Shown one piece after another: positions 23,956-37,350 of a stretch of 64,000 nucleotides of DNA (positions are counted from its first letter, which is position 1; the number at the start of each line of letters is the position of its first letter). A program made the translations under genes and the position numbers. The DNA comes from Xiphophorus maculatus (lineage: Eukaryota > Chordata > Actinopteri > Cyprinodontiformes > Poeciliidae). The stretch lies in NCBI RefSeq assembly GCF_002775205.1, contig NC_036450.1:12977479-13041478 (forward strand), read 5' to 3'. Under the pieces are notes generated by a model. That model had not been told where the DNA came from. It made no database searches and saw only the letters and a list, made by a program, of their open reading frames with translations.

Positions 23956-24660
23956 ATGTCACTCATTCTGTCTATGACATCACTGGCGGCTGCCTTTGTA
24001 TTCCCAGATTCCACAGAGAAATTCATTTGCAGTTTGAACCAGAGAGAAAAGATGGAAGAACAAAATTTTTTGTTGACAAAAATTACCAATTTACAGATGG
24101 ACCACAGCAAGATGCAGAAGGAGAACCAAGAGCTTCAGATAATCGTGGAAAGTCTGAGGATTAAACTGGAGCGACTTAACAGAACGGACGAGACACACAA
24201 CTGGCTAAAGGAAAATAAAATACTTATAAATTCAAATGCATATTACAAGAAACAAATCAGAAAAATTCCTCTGGACCTGGAGAAAGCAAATGCAACTATA
24301 CTACAACTAAGATGTGATTATGAAGACAAATTAAGAAGAAAACATACACTGGAAGAGGAACAGAAAAAAGTGAGCCGAACTGTAGCGGCCGATTTAAGAG
24401 CAAAAACAGAAAAAATCGAGTGGCTAGAGAGAGAAAATGGAGAGTTAAATAAAGAGATTGTAGCGCTGAAGATAAAAAATGAGAGGATCAAATCCAGGGT
24501 GGCAGAAAAAAGCAAAGATGTCCAGCAAAGGGAAGAACCGGTCAGGGAAAATATCCAGGAAGAGAAACCATCAGCATGTCAGAGAGTAGGGAGAATTTTT
24601 ATGAATATGTACAATTCAGGAACGTTGCGGTATTGGGTGCCACCCTGGATTTTTTTTTAA
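23956..24660 (+). CDS. Array coiled-coil protein, copy 4 (Glu allele)
   Basis: Intact ORF encoding the same protein as copy 3, although the upstream part of this unit was lost at the retroviral insert. Any promoter in the unit's left arm is absent here, so this copy may be regulated differently or silent. Internal start at 24052. Confidence 0.6.
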   Translation: MSLILSMTSLAAAFVFPDSTEKFICSLNQREKMEEQNFLLTKITNLQMDHSKMQKENQELQIIVESLRIKLERLNRTDETHNWLKENKILINSNAYYKKQIRKIPLDLEKANATILQLRCDYEDKLRRKHTLEEEQKKVSRTVAADLRAKTEKIEWLERENGELNKEIVALKIKNERIKSRVAEKSKDVQQREEPVRENIQEEKPSACQRVGRIFMNMYNSGTLRYWVPPWIFF

Positions 24661-26889
24661 CAGAAAAGGATATTTTGGGTTGCTGGAAATGTTGCAGGGT
24701 ATGATACTGTTGGATCTGGTCGTTTTGATTACCTGCAGTTGTTTGCGTCTCGATTGGTTTTGTCGTGTCTCGATTGGTTTTGTCTGTTTTGATTATCTAC
24801 AACTGAGAGTAAATTCTCTTTTAAAAGAAAAGCGTGAATGAGTTGATCGCGTTCGCGTTAAAAGAAATCCTGTGTAAGAAACGCTGTGAATCCTGGGGTC
24901 TAACAGCTGAAACTAAACGGCTTTAACTTTATGCTGTTGTGATGATAATTGGATGGCGGAGTCCAGCGAGCAGCCGCTTAAATCCGTCTTAAAAGTTTCA
25001 TTCGGTAAAAAAAAGGGCGGCGGAGTCCTGCGTGAAGACGCTTCAGCTCCATAACTGAAGTGTGATTGGAGGTATAAACACCTTTAGGTATTTTATCTCA
25101 TTTAAAGTAACGGGTTTGGAAGGAGCAAACCAATTGTGGATGCAGAGGCAAGAATCCTCCACTGGTTAGAGTCCAAGAAAGGATTACCACGATTGGTATT
25201 TTTAATTGTTACCCACTATAAAAAAGAAACCAGTTTTTAGAACAGCCTAGGTGTTGACAAACTGGTCTAAATTGTTTAAAATGGGTAAAAATAGCAGGAA
25301 GTGGAGAGAAGTGTTTCAATATGTGTTCGTTTAATTTCTTTTATAAATGAATTCATTTAAATTGTCCGGAATGGTAGAAAAATAACTGCAGTACTGGAGA
25401 ATACACAGCAGATGGCGGCATAGCAACCATTGAACGAATTACTGCTTTATAGTTCAACAGTAAATGTAAATCAAAAGATTAACAGCAGTGAAAATATTGG
25501 GAGTGTGTTGAAGGGCAGGACCCTGATAAAATACAAAATATCTGAATAAATGGATAGTAAAGTACAGGAAAAAAGGTCAATTAAATACTAAAATAGAACG
25601 AGAACTATAGGATAAAATGATAAACGAAAGAAAGAGCCAAGAAATTAAGAAAACAGAAGATTGTGATGACAATGTGTTGGCAAATAAATAGATGACTAAA
25701 TGAAAAACTAACTAAATAAATACAGGAATAAGTAGATGAATATAATAAAAATTATATTCATTCCTGTAACAGACAGGAATGTGAAACACAAGAAAGGGGA
25801 ATATGAAAGTTTTTTAAGAAGGAAAAGGATGAGCAAACTTTAAACAGTTAAAGTTTCATAGAAAGAAAAATAATGATGAAAACTACTAGCTCATGGTTTG
25901 CAGGAATTAACAAACTGAGTAGTAGGTTTGGTAAGTAGGCATATGTGGTGATTTAGAAATAAGGAGAAAGGCAAGGAGCAAGTGAGTCAAAGTGAGAGAA
26001 TGGAAAGATGATTTGAACAAATATCAAATTAAAATGATCATTGTGCTCAAGGTTGCTCTCATAGCAGTTTGGAAGAACTTAATAACTGGAAATAGAAAAT
26101 AGAGAAACAGCTAAAATGCTTTGCATGGTCCAAAGGATGTTTATAAAAATCTGAGTAATAATTATATAGAATTATAAGAATTAAAAAATTAAAACCCAAC
26201 AAGCTGCAGCTGATTCTGGACATCTTAACAGTCTTTTAATAATGAACAAAACTTTATTAAGATAGAGAAATATTAAATCTACAGGACTTACTTTTAATTG
26301 ATTCAGTGAAACTAAAACTAACTCTCTTGGTAGATAGTAATTGATCAAACAGAGGAGCACATAGCCTTCATGGATTTCAAATGCACCATTAGCTCTGCTC
26401 CTGAAACCTTTATTTTTATTGCCAATATAAAACAAAAGCAAATGTTTGCAGTCCAGTTTAAAGAATCCAAAACAGATTACAGTTTCTCTGGCTACAAGAT
26501 CAATGTACCAATGGGCTGTTTGCACCTGCTGCGCTGACGTCACAATCGCATGCGCAAATATGCCCCCCCCCCCAGCGCTTTGAGTTACCATGACAACTAG
26601 AAAAGACAAAGTCTTATTTCAGACGCAAATAAAACAATACTATGAACATTGCTGTCTTCCTAATATAATGGGCTTTTAAGTTTTCATGGATTTCCAAACG
26701 ATCCTGAATTAAGAAGACGGTGGCTTGTAATATTCGTCGCTACCAGTTAAAGCTAATGCAGCACAGCAAAGTTTACAGCCTTCACTTCACTCTGGATCAA
26801 CTTCTTCAGCCTAAAGAAGAAGGTAAAGGAGCCTCCTGTGTTATTTCCATGGACTCACTTCTGTATTCAGCCTGAAAGAGAGTTTATGG

Positions 26890-28162
26890 AAGGCGTGTCC
26901 AAACTTTTTGCAAAGAGGGCCAGATTTGATAAAGTGAAGATGCTCGGGGGCCAATAGTTTGCTCGGACATTTTTTAACTACAAAAGTTTCATGCAAATAC
27001 ACACTGTTATAAAAGAATTTTCATTGTCACAATTATCTTTATTTTTCAAATGACAAAATAACCAAATATAAGCCACTCAGGCAAATGAGAACAACTCTAA
27101 AAACCCAAATTCTGCCTTTCATTCATATCTGGAGAGTCAGATAACATTGAACAAACTGTATGAAATACCTTAAATTTACATGAGTTTAAAAATATCTTTG
27201 CCTCAAGAACATTTTAAACAGGAGTTATAAGTAATGCAAAGTTGTCTATTATTATTAAATCTTAAAACAAGTGAATTTTGCTCTTGTCATTTACAATATC
27301 TTTCAGAAAGTAATAGTTTGTCACATCTACAGGTTCATAACATCAACAGTAATAACCAAATCTTACTCAAGAGTTTAATAAAATTAAGTGCCATAAATGT
27401 TCGATTCGCTCTTCACTGCTGATAGTGACAGACGTTGCCGTTCAAAACACTCAGTTTCATGTCTTCAACTCTCAGTGCCACACTGTTACATGCCAGGCAA
27501 ACATTCGCAAATTCTTGCTTCTTCTCAGGGCAAAATGTTCTCCACCATTTTCATAACAGTCTTTGATAAATGTTCCTCCAGTAGAAGGTTTGCCATGTTT
27601 AGCTATTAACATTAACATCGTAGCTTGCTTTGGTGGTATTTTCTTTTGACTCACAGGCCCGCGTGAAGAATCGCTGTTGCGATGCCAGTGCAGCTTGGAG
27701 CTGCTTCAGTTTTTCAGCACGGTCACTTCCTGTTAGCTTGTTGTATGTGTTAGCATGTTTACTCTGGAAGTGTCTCTTTACGTTGAAATCCTTAAACAAG
27801 GCAACCGTCTCATTACAAATTAGACAAGCACAATCGCCCTGATTTTCAGTGAAGAAGTGTTATAATTCCCATCTCTCTTGAAAGCGGCGGCCCTCACTGT
27901 AAACTTGTTTTCTTTGCAGTGGCCATGGCAGAAATGAATGGAGAGGGGTTCGCTGCACGGAGGCAGAGACTGATAGTATTAAAGTGGTGCTGCCACCATT
28001 TGGTGAAAGGAGGAATTACAGTTTCAAGTTTTATGATTTATTTATTCTGTTTGACAGTGCAGGCGGGCCATAAATAATACATTATAAGACCGAAGCTGCG
28101 GGCCGTATGAAATCTGACCGCGGGCCGTGATTGGCCCTCGGGCCGGACTTTGGACATGCCTG
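26890..28162 (-). mobile_element. Non-autonomous hAT element, copy 5
   Basis: Complete insertion with the AAGGCGTG left end. It shares the TTCCTCC variant with copy 4 inside the transposase relic. Confidence 0.93.
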
Positions 28163-29185
28163 GTTTATGGGAACCAGAGAGCAGACCAGAGCCAGACAGC
28201 GAGCAACTGATCCGCCTGTACACACTGCTGTAAACACCGTCCTGCTTCACAAGAAGCATGCAAAACTAATAAAGCGAAATAACACGGAGACCTTAAGGAA
28301 CACGGCCATATTTTTCTAAAAGCAACAACTTTGAACCTGAACAGTCAGCTGAACTAGAACTCCGACACCAGAGCTGCTCTACTGTTAAGCTATGGGCTTG
28401 TTGTGCTTCAGAAGCAAAAAGCCTAAACCGTAAAATCCCCATTACTTAGTCTCTGACACTAACGACAATAAACCACATAATATACTTGAAAACAAGGTAA
28501 AAACATTGTCCGTTAGAATGGATGAAAAATGTTTAGATACTTAAATAGCACATTTTTACAAGAAAAATGTCTATCATAAGCTAAAGCTAATGTTAGCCAC
28601 AAAGTTTAAAGAAAGTAAAACTCACCTTCGTATCTGTGTATAACGAGGCGAACATCTTAAAACCTTTCTCCAGCTTACTTGTCGGGGCTTCATGTACATC
28701 ATTAATTGTTACCTTGGACAAGCCCTGCAAATACCCAGTGTAAAGAGCCTTTTTCAATAGATCGGAAAAGATTGAGCCGCTTTTCCCCGAACGCGGAAGC
28801 TGAGGTGCAAAGAGCTCAACAGTTCAGAGTTTCTCATAAATCCTTTATTGTCACTATTTAAATATCATATTCATTGTTCCAGGTAGGGGAAGCCATGCTT
28901 TGCTGCATTTTACAATGAACTTAAGTTTTATATCCAGACTATCAAAGACAAAAAATAGCTATTAAAACTATTGAAATCTGTACTGCTTTGAATGAACAGT
29001 TGGGAACCGAAGCCCCGTAGCTTTTTCTTCATCTTGAATATATTTATCTGTATTTGTTTTTTTTCTGGAGGCAGAACAAATGTTTCACTCTGTCGTTGTA
29101 CAGTTTGTCTGTGAATAAAGTTTAAAAAAAAACATCTCCCCTCCCCCACACCCAACAGACTTCTTGTGGCTTTGATGTCACAGTG

Positions 29186-29890
29186 ATGTCACTCATTCTG
29201 TCTATGACATCACTGGCGGCTGCCTTTGTATTCCCAGATTCCACAGAGAAATTCATTTGCAGTTTGAACCAGAGAGCAAAGATGGAAGAACAAAATTTTT
29301 TGTTGACAAAAATTACCAATTTACAGATGGACCACAGCAAGATGCAGAAGGAGAACCAAGAGCTTCAGATAATCGTGGAAAGTCTGAGGATTAAACTGGA
29401 GCGACTTAACAGAACGGACGAGACACACAACTGGCTAAAGGAAAATAAAATACTTATAAATTCAAATGCATATTACAAGAAACAAATCAGAAAAATTCCT
29501 CTGGACCTGGAGAAAGCAAATGCAACTATACTACAACTAAGATGTGATTATGAAGACAAATTAAGAAGAAAACATACACTGGAAGAGGAACAGAAAAAAA
29601 TGAGCCGAACTGTAGCGGCCGATTTAAGAGCAAAAACAGAAAAAATCGAGTGGCTAGAGAGAGAAAATGGAGAGTTAAATAAAGAGATTGTAGCGCTGAA
29701 GATAAAAAATGAGAGGATCAAATCCAGGGTGGCAGAAAAAAGCAAAGATGTCCAGCAAAGGGAAGAACCGGTCAGGGAAAATATCCAGGAAGAGAAACCA
29801 TCAGCATGTCAGAGAGTAGGGAGAATTTTTATGAATATGTACAATTCAGGAACGTTGCGGTATTGGGTGCCACCCTGGATTTTTTTTTAA
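29186..29890 (+). CDS. Array coiled-coil protein, copy 5 (Met allele)
   Basis: Intact ORF. Val is replaced by Met in the central coiled coil (EEEQKKMSRT), a conservative change at a helix position. Only copy 6 shares it. Internal start at 29282. Confidence 0.6.
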   Translation: MSLILSMTSLAAAFVFPDSTEKFICSLNQRAKMEEQNFLLTKITNLQMDHSKMQKENQELQIIVESLRIKLERLNRTDETHNWLKENKILINSNAYYKKQIRKIPLDLEKANATILQLRCDYEDKLRRKHTLEEEQKKMSRTVAADLRAKTEKIEWLERENGELNKEIVALKIKNERIKSRVAEKSKDVQQREEPVRENIQEEKPSACQRVGRIFMNMYNSGTLRYWVPPWIFF

Positions 29891-32122
29891 CAGAAAAGGA
29901 TATTTTGGGTTGCTGGAAATGTTGCAGGGTATGATACTGTTGGATCTGGTCGTTTTGATTACCTGCAGTTGTTTGCGTCTCGATTGGTTTTGTCGTGTCT
30001 CGATTGGTTTTGTCTGTTTTGATTATCTACAACTGAGAGTAAATTCTCTTTTAAAAGAAAAGCGTGAATGAGTTGATCGCGTTCGCGTTAAAAGAAATCC
30101 TGTGTAAGAAACGCTGTGAATCCTGGGGTCTAACAGCTGAAACTAAACGGCTTTAACTTTATGCTGTTGTGATGATAATTGGATGGCGGAGTCCAGCGAG
30201 CAGCCGCTTAAATCCGTCTTAAAAGTTTCATTCGGTAAAAAAAAGGGCGGCGGAGTCCTGCGTGAAGACGCTTCAGCTCCATAACTGAAGTGTGATTGGA
30301 GGTATAAACACCTTTAGGTATTTTATCTCATTTAAAGTAACGGGTTTGGAAGGAGCAAACCAATTGTGGATGCAGAGGCAAGAATCCTCCACTGGTTAGA
30401 GTCCAAGAAAGGATTACCACGATTGGTATTTTTAATTGTTACCCACTATAAAAAAGAAACCAGTTTTTAGAACAGCCTAGGTGTTGACAAACTGGTCTAA
30501 ATTGTTTAAAATGGGTAAAAATAGCAGGAAGTGGAGAGAAGTGTTTCAATATGTGTTCGTTTAATTTCTTTTATAAATGAATTCATTTAAATTGTCCGGA
30601 ATGGTAGAAAAATAACTGCAGTACTGGAGAATACACAGCAGATGGCGGCATAGCAACCATTGAACGAATTACTGCTTTATAGTTCAACAGTAAATGTAAA
30701 TCAAAAGATTAACAGCAGTGAAAATATTGGGAGTGTGTTGAAGGGCAGGACCCTGATAAAATACAAAATATCTGAATAAATGGATAGTAAAGTACAGGAA
30801 AAAAGGTCAATTAAATACTAAAATAGAACGAGAACTATAGGATAAAATGATAAACGAAAGAAAGAGCCAAGAAATTAAGAAAACAGAAGATTGTGATGAC
30901 AATGTGTTGGCAAATAAATAGATGACTAAATGAAAAACTAACTAAATAAATACAGGAATAAGTAGATGAATATAATAAAAATTATATTCATTCCTGTAAC
31001 AGACAGGAATGTGAAACACAAGAAAGGGGAATATGAAAGTTTTTTAAGAAGGAAAAGGATGAGCAAACTTTAAACAGTTAAAGTTTCATAGAAAGAAAAA
31101 TAATGATGAAAACTACTAGCTCATGGTTTGCAGGAATTAACAAACTGAGTAGTAGGTTTGGTAAGTAGGCATATGTGGTGATTTAGAAATAAGGAGAAAG
31201 GCAAGGAGCAAGTGAGTCAAAGTGAGAGAATGGAAAGATGATTTGAACAAATATCAAATTAAAATGATCATTGTGCTCAAGGTTGCTCTCATAGCAGTTT
31301 GGAAGAACTTAATAACTGGAAATAGAAAATAGAGAAACAGCTAAAATGCTTTGCATGGTCCAAAGGATGTTTATAAAAATCTGAGTAATAATTATATAGA
31401 ATTATAAGAATTAAAAAATTAAAACCCAACAAGCTGCAGCTGATTCTGGACATCTTAACATTCTTTTAATAATGAACAAAACTTTATTAAGATAGAGAAA
31501 TATTAAATCTACAGGACTTACTTTTAATTGATTCAGTGAAACTAAAACTAACTCTCTTGGTAGATAGTAATTGATCAAACAGAGGAGCACGTAGCCTTCA
31601 TGGATTTCAAATGCACCATTAGCTCTGCTCCTGAAACCTTTATTTTTATTGCCAATATAAAACAAAAGCAAATGTTTGCAGTCCAGTTTAAAGAATCCAA
31701 AACAGATTACAGTTTCTCTGGCTACAAGATCAATGTACCAATGGGCTGTTTGCACCTGCTGCGCTGACGTCACAATCGCATGCGCAAATATGCCCCCCCC
31801 CCCCCAGCGCTTTGAGTTACCATGACAACTAGAAAAGACAAAGTCTTATTTCAGACGCAAATAAAACAATACTATGAACATTGCTGTCTTCCTAATATAA
31901 TGGGCTTTTAAGTTTTCATGGATTTCCAAACGATCCTGAATTAAGAAGATGGTGGCTTGTAAATATTCGTCGCTACCAGTTAAAGCTAATGCAGCACAGC
32001 AAAGTTTACAGCCTTCACTTCACTCTGGATCAACTTCTTCAGCCTAAAGAAGAAGGTAAAGGAGCCTCCTGTGTTATTTCCATGGACTCACTTCTGTATT
32101 CAGCCTGAAAGAGAGTTTATGG

Positions 32123-33395
32123 AAGGCGTGTCCAAACTTTTTGCAAAGAGGGCCAGATTTGATAAAGTGAAGATGCTCGGGGGCCAATAGTTTGCTCGGA
32201 CATTTTTTAACTACAAAAGTTTCATGCAAATACACACTGTTATAAAAGAATTTTCATTGTCACAATTATCTTTATTTTTCAAATGACAAAATAACCAAAT
32301 ATAAGCCACTCAGGCAAATGAGAACAACTCTAAAAACCCAAATTCTGCCTTTCATTCATATCTGGAGAGTCAGATAACATTGAACAAACTGTATGAAATA
32401 CCTTAAATTTACATGAGTTTAAAAATATCTTTGCCTCAAGAACATTTTAAACAGGAGTTATAAGTAATGCAAAGTTGTCTATTATTATTAAATCTTAAAA
32501 CAAGTGAATTTTGCTCTTGTCATTTACAATATCTTTCAGAAAGTAATAGTTTGTCACATCTACAGGTTCATAACATCAACAGTAATAACCAAATCTTACT
32601 CAAGAGTTTAATAAAATTAAGTGCCATAAATGTTCGATTCGCTCTTCACTGCTGATAGTGACAGACGTTGCCGTTCAAAACACTCAGTTTCATGTCTTCA
32701 ACTCTCAGTGCCACACTGTTACATGCCAGGCAAACATTCGCAAATTCTTGCTTCTTCTCAGGGCAAAATGTTCTCCACCATTTTCATAACAGTCTTTGAT
32801 AAATGTACCTCCAGTAGAAGGTTTGCCATGTTTAGCTATTAACATTAACATCGTAGCTTGCTTTGGTGGTATTTTCTTTTGACTCACAGGCCCGCGTGAA
32901 GAATCGCTGTTGCGATGCCAGTGCAGCTTGGAGCTGCTTCAGTTTTTCAGCACGGTCACTTCCTGTTAGCTTGTTGTATGTGTTAGCATGTTTACTCTGG
33001 AAGTGTCTCTTTACGTTGAAATCCTTAAACAAGGCAACCGTCTCATTACAAATTAGACAAGCACAATCGCCCTGATTTTCAGTGAAGAAGTGTTATAATT
33101 CCCATCTCTCTTGAAAGCGGCGGCCCTCACTGTAAACTTGTTTTCTTTGCAGTGGCCATGGCAGAAATGAATGGAGAGGGGTTCGCTGCACGGAGGCAGA
33201 GACTGATAGTATTAAAGTGGTGCTGCCACCATTTGGTGAAAGGAGGAATTACAGTTTCAAGTTTTATGATTTATTTATTCTGTTTGACAGTGCAGGCGGG
33301 CCATAAATAATACATTATAAGACCGAAGCTGCGGGCCGTATGAAATCTGACCGCGGGCCGTGATTGGCCCTCGGGCCGGACTTTGGACATGCCTG
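32123..33395 (-). mobile_element. Non-autonomous hAT element, copy 6
   Basis: Complete insertion with the AAGGCGTG left end and both GTTTATGG duplications. Confidence 0.93.
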
Positions 33396-34418
33396 GTTTA
33401 TGGGAACCAGAGAGCAGACCAGAGCCAGACAGCGAGCAACTGATCCGCCTGTACACACTGCTGTAAACACCGTCCTGCTTCACAAGAAGCATGCAAAACT
33501 AATAAAGCGAAATAACACGGAGACCTTAAGGAACACGGCCATATTTTTCTAAAAGCAACAACTTTGAACCTGAACAGTCAGCTGAACTAGAACTCCGACA
33601 CCAGAGCTGCTCTACTGTTAAGCTATGGGCTTGTTGTGCTTCAGAAGCAAAAAGCCTAAACCGTAAAATCCCCATTACTTAGTCTCTGACACTAACGACA
33701 ATAAACCACATAATATACTTGAAAACAAGGTAAAAACATTGTCCGTTAGAATGGATGAAAAATGTTTAGATACTTAAATAGCACATTTTTACAAGAAAAA
33801 TGTCTATCATAAGCTAAAGCTAATGTTAGCCACAAAGTTTAAAGAAAGTAAAACTCACCTTCGTATCTGTGTATAACGAGGCGAACATCTTAAAACCTTT
33901 CTCCAGCTTACTTGTCGGGGCTTCATGTACATCATTAATTGTTACCTTGGACAAGCCCTGCAAATACCCAGTGTAAAGAGCCTTTTTCAATAGATCGGAA
34001 AAGATTGAGCCGCTTTTCCCCGAACGCGGAAGCTGAGGTGCAAAGAGCTCAACAGTTCAGAGTTTCTCATAAATCCTTTATTGTCACTATTTAAATATCA
34101 TATTCATTGTTCCAGGTAGGGGAAGCCATGCTTTGCTGCATTTTACAATGAACTTAAGTTTTATATCCAGACTATCAAAGACAAAAAATAGCTATTAAAA
34201 CTATTGAAATCTGTACTGCTTTGAATGAACAGTTGGGAACCGAAGCCCCGTAGCTTTTTCTTCATCTTGAATATATTTATCTGTATTTGTTTTTTTTCTG
34301 GAGGCAGAACAAATGTTTCACTCTGTCGTTGTACAGTTTGTCTGTGAATAAAGTTTAAAAAAAAACATCCCCCCTCCCCCACACCCAACAGACTTCTTGT
34401 GGCTTTGATGTCACAGTG

Positions 34419-35123
34419 ATGTCACTCATTCTGTCTATGACATCACTGGCGGCTGCCTTTGTATTCCCAGATTCCACAGAGAAATTCATTTGCAGTTTGA
34501 ACCAGAGAGCAAAGATGGAAGAACAAAATTTTTTGTTGACAAAAATTACCAATTTACAGATGGACCACAGCAAGATGCAGAAGGAGAACCAAGAGCTTCA
34601 GATAATCGTGGAAAGTCTGAGGATTAAACTGGAGCGACTTAACAGAACGGACGAGACACACAACTGGCTAAAGGAAAATAAAATACTTATAAATTCAAAT
34701 GCATATTACAAGAAACAAATCAGAAAAATTCCTCTGGACCTGGAGAAAGCAAATGCAACTATACTACAACTAAGATGTGATTATGAAGACAAATTAAGAA
34801 GAAAACATACACTGGAAGAGGAACAGAAAAAAATGAGCCGAACTGTAGCGGCCGATTTAAGAGCAAAAACAGAAAAAATCGAGTGGCTAGAGAGAGAAAA
34901 TGGAGAGTTAAATAAAGAGATTGTAGCGCTGAAGATAAAAAATGAGAGGATCAAATCCAGGGTGGCAGAAAAAAGCAAAGATGTCCAGCAAAGGGAAGAA
35001 CCGGTCAGGGAAAATATCCAGGAAGAGAAACCATCAGCATGTCAGAGAGTAGGGAGAATTTTTATGAATATGTACAATTCAGGAACGTTGCGGTATTGGG
35101 TGCCACCCTGGATTTTTTTTTAA
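34419..35123 (+). CDS. Array coiled-coil protein, copy 6 (Met allele)
   Basis: Intact ORF with the same protein sequence as copy 5. Internal start at 34515. Confidence 0.6.
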   Translation: MSLILSMTSLAAAFVFPDSTEKFICSLNQRAKMEEQNFLLTKITNLQMDHSKMQKENQELQIIVESLRIKLERLNRTDETHNWLKENKILINSNAYYKKQIRKIPLDLEKANATILQLRCDYEDKLRRKHTLEEEQKKMSRTVAADLRAKTEKIEWLERENGELNKEIVALKIKNERIKSRVAEKSKDVQQREEPVRENIQEEKPSACQRVGRIFMNMYNSGTLRYWVPPWIFF

Positions 35124-37350
35124 CAGAAAAGGATATTTTGGGTTGCTGGAAATGTTGCAGGGTATGATACTGTTGGATCTGGTCGTTTTGATTACCTGCA
35201 GTTGTTTGCGTCTCGATTGGTTTTGTCGTGTCTCGATTGGTTTTGTCTGTTTTGATTATCTACAACTGAGAGTAAATTCTCTTTTAAAAGAAAAGCGTGA
35301 ATGAGTTGATCGCGTTCGCGTTAAAAGAAATCCTGTGTAAGAAACGCTGTGAATCCTGGGCTCTAACAGCTGAAACTAAACGGCTTTAACTTTATGCTGT
35401 TGTGATGATAATTGGATGGCGGAGTCCAGCGAGCAGCCGCTTAAATCCGTCTTAAAAGTTTCATTCGGTAAAAAAAAGGGCGGCGGAGTCCTGCGTGAAG
35501 ACGCTTCAGCTCCATAACTGAAGTGTGATTGGAGGTATAAACACCTTTAGGTATTTTATCTCATTTAAAGTAACGGGTTTGGAAGGAGCAAACCAATTGT
35601 GGATGCAGAGGCAAGAATCCTCCACTGGTTAGAGTCCAAGAAAGGATTACCACGATTGGTATTTTTAATTGTTACCCACTATAAAAAAGAAACCAGTTTT
35701 TAGAACAGCCTAGGTGTTGACAAACTGGTCTAAATTGTTTAAAATGGGTAAAAATAGCAGGAAGTGGAGAGAAGTGTTTCAATATGTGTTCGTTTAATTT
35801 CTTTTATAAATGAATTCATTTAAATTGTCCGGAATGGTAGAAAAATAACTGCAGTACTGGAGAATACACAGCAGATGGCGGCATAGCAACCATTGAACGA
35901 ATTACTGCTTTATAGTTCAACAGTAAATGTAAATCAAAAGATTAACAGCAGTGAAAATATTGGGAGTGTGTTGAAGGGCAGGACCCTGATAAAATACAAA
36001 ATATCTGAATAAATGGATAGTAAAGTACAGGAAAAAAGGTCAATTAAATACTAAAATAGAACGAGAACTATAGGATAAAATGATAAACGAAAGAAAGAGC
36101 CAAGAAATTAAGAAAACAGAAGATTGTGATGACAATGTGTTGGCAAATAAATAGATGACTAAATGAAAAACTAACTAAATAAATACAGGAATAAGTAGAT
36201 GAATATAATAAAAATTATATTCATTCCTGTAACAGACAGGAATGTGAAACACAAGAAAGGGGAATATGAAAGTTTTTTAAGAAGGAAAAGGATGAGCAAA
36301 CTTTAAACAGTTAAAGTTTCATAGAAAGAAAAATAATGATGAAAACTACTAGCTCATGGTTTGCAGGGATTAACAAACTGAGTAGTAGGTTTGGTAAGTA
36401 GGCATATGTGGTGATTTAGAAATAAGGAGAAAGGCAAGGAGCAAGTGAGTCAAAGTGAGAGAATGGAAAGATGATTTGAACAAATATCAAATTAAAATGA
36501 TCATTGTGCTCAAGGTTGCTCTCATAGCAGTTTGGAAGAACTTAATAACTGGAAATAGAAAATAGAGAAACAGCTAAAATGCTTTGCATGGTCCAAAGGA
36601 TGTTTATAAAAATCTGAGTAATAATTATATAGAATTATAAGAATTAAAAAATTAAAACCCAACAAGCTGCAGCTGATTCTGGACATCTTAACATTCTTTT
36701 AATAATGAACAAAACTTTATTAAGATAGAGAAATATTAAATCTACAGGACTTACTTTTAATTGATTCAGTGAAACTAAAACTAACTCTCTTGGTAGATAG
36801 TAATTGATCAAACAGAGGAGCACATAGCCTTCATGGATTTCAAATGCACCATTAGCTCTGCTCCTGAAACCTTTATTTTTATTGCCAATATAAAACAAAA
36901 GCAAATGTTTGCAGTCCAGTTTAAAGAATCCAAAACAGATTACAGTTTCTCTGGCTACAAGATCAATGTACCAATGGGCTGTTTGCACCTGCTGCGCTGA
37001 CGTCACAATCGCATGCGCAAATATGCCCCCCCCCAGCGCTTTGAGTTACCATGACAACTAGAAAAGACAAAGTCTTATTTCAGACGCAAATAAAACAATA
37101 CTATGAACATTGCTGTCTTCCTAATATAATGGGCTTTTAAGTTTTCATGGATTTCCAAACGATCCTGAATTAAGAAGACGGTGGCTTGTAATATTCGTCG
37201 CTACCAGTTAAAGCTAATGCAGCACAGCAAAGTTTACAGCCTTCACTTCACTCTGGATCAACTTCTTCAGCCTAAAGAAGAAGGTAAAGGAGCCTCCTGT
37301 GTTATTTCCATGGACTCACTTCTGTATTCAGCCTGAAAGAGAGTTTATGG

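Larger units (their letters stand above)
21686..26328 (+). repeat. Tandem array unit, copy 4, 5' end missing
   Basis: The unit resumes at AGGGCCAG, directly beside the retroviral LTR and about 16 bp inside the hAT element. The roughly 1.17 kb that would normally join copy 3 to this point is absent. The rest of the unit is complete and close to copies 3 and 5. The stretch after the ORF (24661-26328) shows no gene. Confidence 0.95.
26329..31558 (+). repeat. Tandem array unit, copy 5 (5230 bp)
   Basis: Complete unit with a C11 tract. It shares the TGTTCCTCC variant (near 27570) with copy 4 and the Lys-Met-Ser allele of the coiled-coil ORF with copy 6, so its sequence is a mosaic of its two neighbours. 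29891-31558 shows no gene. Confidence 0.97.
31559..36791 (+). repeat. Tandem array unit, copy 6 (5233 bp)
   Basis: Complete unit with a C13 tract. It carries CTGGGCTCTAAC near 35357, a variant seen otherwise only in copy 1, and the Lys-Met-Ser allele shared with copy 5. 35124-36791 shows no gene. Confidence 0.97.
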